Assembly (NCBI RefSeq): GCF_000002865.3
Contig: NW_001865065.1
Coordinates: 360,812 to 424,811, forward strand
Source: Monosiga brevicollis MX1
Lineage: Eukaryota > Opisthokonta > Choanoflagellata > Craspedida > Salpingoecidae
Length of the DNA stretch: 64,000 nucleotides
Direction of reading: 5' to 3'
Every line of letters begins with the position of its first letter. Position 1 is the first letter of the stretch. Below are positions 58,164 to 64,000 of the stretch, piece by piece. Both the position numbers and the translations under genes were made by a program. The notes beneath the pieces are model-generated. The model saw only the letters and a program-made list of their open reading frames with translations, had not been told where the DNA came from and made no database searches.

Positions 58164-61100
58164 ATGGTACGTTGCTTGTCTCACCGGGGCGGCGGCGGCT
58201 CGGCTGGCCGGGCTGCCGTCAAACATACATACACACAACACACACACACATCAGACCTTCTTCACCTGGATCAAGGCTGCCAAAAGCTGTTGCAAACCAT
58301 GCGGACTGCCGGCAAGCCGCGTCAATGTCTGGACAGTACCCCTGCTCCGATCGGGTTATAATTTGAGACACGGCCGTGAACGGATGTTCCGCCATAGCGC
58401 CGCGTAGCTCGTCATGATCGAAAAAAGTCGGTGGCTGGGCTCAGATAGGCGTGGCATCCAGGCTGCAAGGATGTTGCGGCCGGACATGATCCGAGCGTCA
58501 CATCCCGCGCTTCCAGAGGTGCCAAAGCTATCTGATTCACTTCCACGTGGGAAAGGGCCGAGCTAGTCAAGCATGGCAGCATTGCTACATGCAGCATCGT
58601 CATGCCACCACATGAAGGGCATGCCATACACTCCCCACTCCCTTTACACTTGATCCTCGCTTCCCCTTGCCGGCAGTCGCTCATGAAGTTATCCTTGTTT
58701 TTTTTTCCCCAGGTGAACTTTACGGTCGACCAGATCCGCGCGATCATGGACAAGCGGCATAACATCCGCAACATGTCCGTGATTGCGCACGTGGACCACG
58801 GCAAGTCCACGTTGACGGACTCCCTCGTCTCCAAGGCCGGTATCATTGCCGGTGCCAAGGCCGGTGAGACTCGCTTCACTGACACGCGTCAGGACGAGCA
58901 GGATCGCTGCATTACCATCAAGTCCACTGCCATCTCCCTCTACTACGAGCTGGCTGAGGAGGACATGAAGTGGGTCAAGCAGACCTCCGATGGCAACGCT
59001 TTCCTTATCAACTTGATCGACTCGCCCGGACACGTTGACTTCTCCTCGGAGGTGACTGCCGCCCTCCGTGTGACCGACGGTGCCCTCGTCGTCGTCGATG
59101 CCGTCTCTGGCGTCTGCGTCCAGACTGAGACCGTGCTGCGTCAGGCCATCGCCGAGCGCATCAAACCCGTCCTCTTCCTCAACAAGATGGACCGTGCTCT
59201 TCTCGAGCTCCAGCTCGAGCAGGAGGATCTCTTCCAGACCTTCCGTCGCATTGTCGAGAGCATCAACGTCATCATTGCCACCTACGGTGATGACGAGGGA
59301 CCCATGGGCCAGATCCAGGTCGATGTCTCCGCTGGTACCGTCGGCTTCGGCTCTGGTCTCCACGGCTGGGCCTTCACCCTGAAGCAGTTCGCCACCATGT
59401 ATGCCTCCAAGTTTGGCATTGAGGTTGACAAGCTCATGAAGCGCCTTTGGGGCGACCAGTTCTTCAACGCCAAGGAGAAGAAGTGGCGCAAGAACGGTGA
59501 TGACTCGTCTTACGTCCGTGGCTTCAACATGTTTGTCCTGGACCCCATCTTCAAGGTCTTCGACTCTGTCATGAACTTCAAGAAGGACGACACTGCCAAG
59601 CTCATCACCAAGCTCGGCATCAAGCTCTCCGCCGATGAGAAGGAGCTTGAGGGCAAGCCCCTCATGAAGGCCATGATGCGCCGCTGGTTGCCTGCCGGTG
59701 ATGCCATGCTTGAGATGATCACCATCCACTTGCCTTCCCCCGTCACCGCCCAGAACTACCGTATGGAGATGCTGTACGAGGGTCCTCATGACGATGCCGC
59801 CGCTCTTGGTATCAAGAACTGCGACCCCGAGGCTCCTCTGATGATGTACGTCTCGAAGATGGTCCCCACCACCGACAAGGGCCGCTTCTATGCTTTCGGC
59901 CGTGTCTACTCTGGCAAGGTCGCCACTGGCATGAAGGCCCGCATCATGGGCCCCAACTTCGTTGTTGGCAAGAAGGATGATCTCTTTGTCAAGACCATCC
60001 AGCGTACCATCCTGATGATGGGTCGCTTCATCGAGCCCATTGAGGATGTTCCTTGCGGTAACATCTGCGGTCTCGTCGGTGTGGATCAGTTCCTTGTCAA
60101 GACTGGTACTCTGACCAGCTTCGATGGTGCCCACAACATGAAGGTCATGAAGTTCTCCGTGTCCCCCGTCGTGCGCGTTGCCGTCGAGTGCAAGAACCCC
60201 TCCGATCTGCCCAAGCTCGTCGAGGGTCTCAAGCGTCTGGCCAAGTCTGGTGAGTTTTTTCTTTGGGTGTTTCTCATGTTTGCTCTGTCGAGGGGCTGCT
60301 TTGTGGCGCGGTGATGCAAACAAAACACTTAGGACACCTTCTGAATCCTTGTGATTGTGTTGAGTGCTTGTTATTCACACTGCCTGAGCTCCACATTGCC
60401 TGTGCCTCGACAATGCTTTTTGTCCCGCTTCCGAGCTTATCTGTCGTCCCTGCTCCTACACGCGAATGGTTACAAACGCTTGTTTGTCCGCACAATTGCT
60501 TTGCTCATAAATATCGGTTCTCTTGATACGTAGACCCCATGGTCCAGTGCATCATTGAGGAGTCTGGCGAGCACATCGTTGCCGGTGCTGGTGAGCTCCA
60601 TCTCGAGATTTGCCTCAAGGATCTCGAGGAGGATCACGCTGGTATTCCCCTCAAGAAGTCCGACCCCGTCGTCTCTTACCGTGAGACCGTCGATGACGAG
60701 TCGGAGATTATGTGCCTGTCCAAGTCCCCCAACAAGCACAACCGTCTGTTCATGAAGGCTCGCCCCTTGAGTGACGGTCTGGCCGAGGCCATCGATGATG
60801 GCAAGGTCAGCGCCAAGGACGATCCCAAGACCCGTGGCCGCTTCCTCGCCGATAACTTCGAGTGGGACGTCACAGAGGCTCGCAAGATCTGGTGCTTTGG
60901 CCCTGAGGGCACTGGCCCCAACGTCATCGTCGATGTCTCCAAGGGTGTTCAGGTGTGTTCCACGCTCCGACTGTGATTGACCTGTTTGGTTTATTTGATC
61001 GCCAATGTGTTCTTTCTTTGTCTTTTGTTGTGTGGACGCCATTCGAGTGCATGTTGAACGTATCAATGACGAAACCCTGTTTCGTGAGGACATCCTTTGA

Positions 61101-61810
61101 TGAAATTTTGTCAATCACTCTAATTTTTTTCTTGAGATGCGTTGTGCTTAATGGCGGCACCCAAACTTGTCGTTGTCTTGACGCTTTTATTTTACGTGAC
61201 CGTTGGTCAATCATCTCACCTTTTTTTTTCTCGTACTTTTTAGTACCTCAACGAGATCAAGGACTCTGTCACCACCGGTTTCAACTGGGCCTCCAAGGAG
61301 GGTGTCTTGGCCGATGAGAACATGCGCGCCATCCGCTTCGACCTGCACGATGTGACCCTGCACGCTGATGCCATCCATCGTGGTGGTGGCCAGATCATCC
61401 CCACCGCTCGCCGCGTCCTGTACGCTTGCTGCTTGACCGCTCAGCCTCGTCTCATGGAGCCCGTTTTCCTTGTCGAGATTCAGTGCCCTGAGACTGCCAT
61501 GGGTGGTGTCTACTCTGTCCTGACCCGCCGCCGTGGTATGGTCTTCGAGGAGAACCCCGTCTCGGGCACTCCCATGTACAACGTCAAGGCTTACCTGCCC
61601 GTCAACGAGTCGTTCGGTTTCGACTCTGCTCTCCGTGCCGGCACTGGTGGCCAGGCCTTCCCTCAGTGCGTGTTCGATCACTGGGAGAAGATGAACGGCA
61701 ACCCTCTCCAGGAGGGCAGCAAGGAGTACGAGATTGTCAAGTTCTCCCGTACCCGCAAGGGTCTCAGCCCCGAGCCCTTCACTCTCGACAAGTACTACGA
61801 CAAGCTCTAA
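58164..61810 (+). CDS. EEF2: Elongation factor 2
   Basis: GTPase that drives ribosomal translocation. The first coding exon is only the start codon (58164-58166), followed at once by a GTACGT donor. The 546-bp intron ends at 58712 and exon 2 (58713-60249) begins [17 protein letters not shown], so the protein starts M-VNFTVDQ as in all eukaryotes. Further exons: 60534-60952 and 61244-61810. G-domain motifs [18 protein letters not shown] and [10 protein letters not shown] are intact, with the [10 protein letters not shown] switch region. Domain IV has [15 protein letters not shown], whose second His is the diphthamide site, and the end is KYYDKL. Length is about 840 residues. Codon use is strongly biased to C/G third bases with GAG, AAG and CTC, fitting very high expression. 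Identification secure. Confidence 0.99.
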
Positions 61811-63187
61811 ATGCTGTCTGCATTTTTTCTTGTCTTTGTCGTGCTGGACCGCTTCATGGATTTCGTCGTCCATGGCAACCTTTGGGTGTTGGCTTGGATT
61901 TGCGGTGTAACTCGCCGTCTCGACGCGTCCTCTTGTAGTGTGGTTAAGTGCTTGGTTTTTCGTTTTCTCGAACTGCTTCTGCGAACCTAGATGTTGGATG
62001 TCGGGGCCTTTTTCCTGTCCTGCCTTGCGCCTAGGGCGTCGTGTTTAGTCATTGACGTTCTCCCTGGGTTGCGTGGCCCCTTGTTTGGCGGCTTTTACTT
62101 TCTGTTGTTTGCACGTTCCCGGTTTGTGTGCCGAGGTTCCGTGCATCGACATGAAGAATTCATCATTTCGAAGTATAAATCATCCCGTTGGGAGAAATGA
62201 CATGATAGAGATGTGAAGAAAAAAAAATTTCGCCCAGCTCTTGACTTGTCGATTGAACGCGGCCCACAGCGAGCCAGGGGTGTTGAAGACAGCTGTTGTG
62301 CATATTTTTGGCTGCAGCAAACAACAGATTTTCAGCTGTTTTTCTGACTTTAACGGTTCAGAAATCCATCACGAGGCAAAGGGTCGTGTGTCCCGATCAG
62401 GACTACCAAGTGTCAGAGACTGGGCAGACTCAACAAAACTTGAGGAGACTTGTTAACACCAATTCGCCGTTTTTTTTTTTTCTCTCTCTCTCTCTCCTTT
62501 TCTCTCTCTTTTTCTCTCTCTCTCTCTCTTTTTCTCTTTCATTTGTGTGTGTGTGTGTCTCGTTTTTCTCTTTGCAGCTCTGTGTCTCTGTGTCCCTCTG
62601 TCTCTGTGTCTCTCTCTGTGTCTGTGTCTCTGTCTGTCTGTCGCTCTCTCTCTCTCCCGTGCAAGAGGTCAGTCGGTCAGTCGGTGCGGTTGGCTCAACA
62701 GCGGGGCACCGTCACCACTGCCCAGAGGCAGGTGCCTTTGAGCCTTGGGCTGCCCGCTGGCGTGGTGGTGAAGCCATGTTGGATCCTTGAGCTATCTCAA
62801 CGTGTGTAGATCGCACTCACCGGCACCAATTGTGTGGTAGGAAGGGTCGCCGTTCGCCCCCGACCCATCAGTTGCGATTTCGCCTCGCGTCGCTTCCGCC
62901 TTCCACACTTTGAGGTGAGTGCCCCTTTGCCCATGGTAGCCCACCGTAGCGTAGCGGCTGCTTCCTGCTGTTGGAGCTCCGTTTTTCGGTTTCTCTCAAT
63001 CGCCTGGTGCACATGCGCACGCACGGATTGGCACCCGTTTAGCCGCGGCCGCTTTCCTTCTTGCCGAGGGCCTCCCCACACTACTCCCACACGCACCCAG
63101 CAAGGGCAGGGACGGCCTGAACCGGCATTTCAAGACGGGAGCGAGTGGGACATGGCGCCTGGTGGTGCCATGCAATAACGGATCGCC
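61811..63187. other. Spacer with pyrimidine microsatellite between EF2 and TBL1-like gene
   Basis: First part is the EF2 3' UTR. A pyrimidine tract with (TC)n, (TCTG)n and T-runs covers about 62470-62660. The stretch 62660-63187 probably holds the promoter and 5' leader of the next gene; a short frame there is not supported. Confidence 0.5.
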
Positions 63188-64000
63188 ATGAGTATCGATT
63201 CAGACCAGATCAACTACTTGATCTATCGCTACCTCATTGAATCTGGTCGCGTCGCCAATCCGCGCTCTCGCCCTCGCCCTCGCCCGCGCCCTCGCCGAGC
63301 GCTTCCACCTTCTCTGACCAGGTCCTGCATCCCTGCACCGTGTGGACTCTGCTCAACACAGGCTTCCAGCATAGCTCTTTCACATTTGCCCAAGAAAGTG
63401 GCATTACCAAAAGCACTGTCACTGCCAACAAGCTTCCCCCGGGTGCCCTCATTGCTCACCTGCAAAAAGCCCTCAACTATGTGCAGGCTGAGGTGAACCT
63501 GACCGAGGTACATGCTTCTGCCCTCTCACGTGTCATGCCGTGTTGGCACACACACGCACACACACACACACACAACCACAGCAGCGTGCATCGTCTTCCT
63601 TATGCAAAGGACAATGCATGTCCTCTGCGTTTTGCATCTTACTCCCCCCACCCAATGTTGCTGACCGACAAGTATCGCTTGTCAGCTCTTCTTTTGTGCT
63701 CACAGCGACCTGGCATGCCATGCCCTCTCGTCTTTCCTTTCCAGGATGGTCGGCCCGCTGATCTTGAAGACCTCGAGACCATTGAAGCGCTCAATCTCAT
63801 TGAAGCATGCCAGGTAATTTTTGGCCTCCTCGTTTTTCATGAACGGCATTTGCCACGCCATCAATGTGTGATCCTCCTTTGTCGTCCTGCACGCGTGCAC
63901 ATATGTGGCGCCGCGCTTTCCCGGGCACCTTTTTGTGCCTCAGTTCTTTTGACACAATGCGTACACATCGGCGATCCTTCTGCTGCTGTGCTGCTTCGCG
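63188..64000 (+). CDS. LisH protein of the TBL1/ebi family, N-terminal part (runs off the window)
   Basis: 5' end of a gene for a transducin-beta-like co-repressor component (NCoR/SMRT complexes in animals). Start at 63188: MSIDSDQINYLIYRYLIESG, the LisH dimerisation helix pair, nearly the TBL1 sequence ([20 protein letters not shown]). After the first intron the frame resumes FQHSSFTFAQESGITKSTV, then LPPGALIAHLQKALNYVQAE, which is the TBL1 oligomerisation region. The third exon gives DGRPADLEDLETIEALNLIE, matching DGR...ESLSLIDA. Three exons with intact junctions are visible; the WD40 propeller expected downstream is beyond the window. Partial only because the sequence stops. Confidence 0.93.

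Noticed and set aside
58689-60323. 544-codon open frame antisense to EF2
   Set aside because: It is a shadow of the strongly GC3-biased EF2 coding sequence; its composition (Gly/Leu/Asp/Val/His) reflects reverse-complemented EF2 codons and matches no family.

Overview
The window is nuclear DNA from a unicellular relative of animals, most likely a choanoflagellate close to Monosiga brevicollis. This is inferred from gene content and style, not from a database match. The genes are dense and interrupted by many short GT-AG introns of roughly 60-300 bp. Coding DNA is GC-rich, intergenic spacers are full of microsatellites, and animal-type families appear: a tyrosine kinase receptor, a C/EBP-like bZIP, a TBL1-like LisH protein, DDX60, ACBD6 and SCYL. 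I saw no reverse transcriptase, transposase, CRISPR array, rRNA or convincing tRNA.

Layout. 0.6-4.2 kb: chaperonin CCT4 (+) and RNA polymerase subunit RPB10 (-). 5.2-11.7 kb: a receptor (+) joining a HormR/adhesion-GPCR-like ectodomain, seven membrane helices, a long cytoplasmic linker and a complete tyrosine kinase domain. 12.1-14.2 kb: PP1 catalytic subunit (-). 14.6-17.8 kb: a PHD/extended-PHD/C2H2 chromatin protein (+). 18.3-23.3 kb: an FHA plus long coiled-coil protein (+). 23.5-24.4 kb: RNASEH2C (-). 25.2-26.3 kb: a SAP-bZIP factor (+). 27.0-28.4 kb: ACBD6 (-). 29.2-30.7 kb: an intronless gene (+) whose 480-aa product combines a Z-alpha-like domain, a dsRNA-binding domain and a Schlafen/AlbA_2-type domain. 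31.0-32.9 kb: ornithine aminotransferase (-). 33.8-36.2 kb: a secreted beta-helix protein (-). 37.5-44.2 kb: a DDX60-type SKI2 helicase (-). 45.6-46.6 kb: a secreted protein of unknown function (-). 47.2-48.8 kb: a sialidase (-). 49.5-50.2 kb: a chromodomain protein (+). 50.5-51.9 kb: uridine phosphorylase (-). 53.2-57.1 kb: a SCYL pseudokinase (-). 58.2-61.8 kb: elongation factor 2 (+). 63.2 kb to the edge: the start of a TBL1/ebi-like LisH gene (+).

Most genes are ordinary housekeeping functions with no shared pathway. Two things stand out. One is the GPCR-tyrosine kinase fusion, whose exon phases link ectodomain to kinase with one unresolved junction. The other is the Z-alpha/dsRBD/Schlafen-like gene. 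It lies about 7 kb from a DDX60-type helicase and has an architecture suited to sensing foreign or abnormal nucleic acid, so it is my best candidate for an undescribed innate-immunity component. Several neighbouring genes are divergent pairs with short shared spacers.
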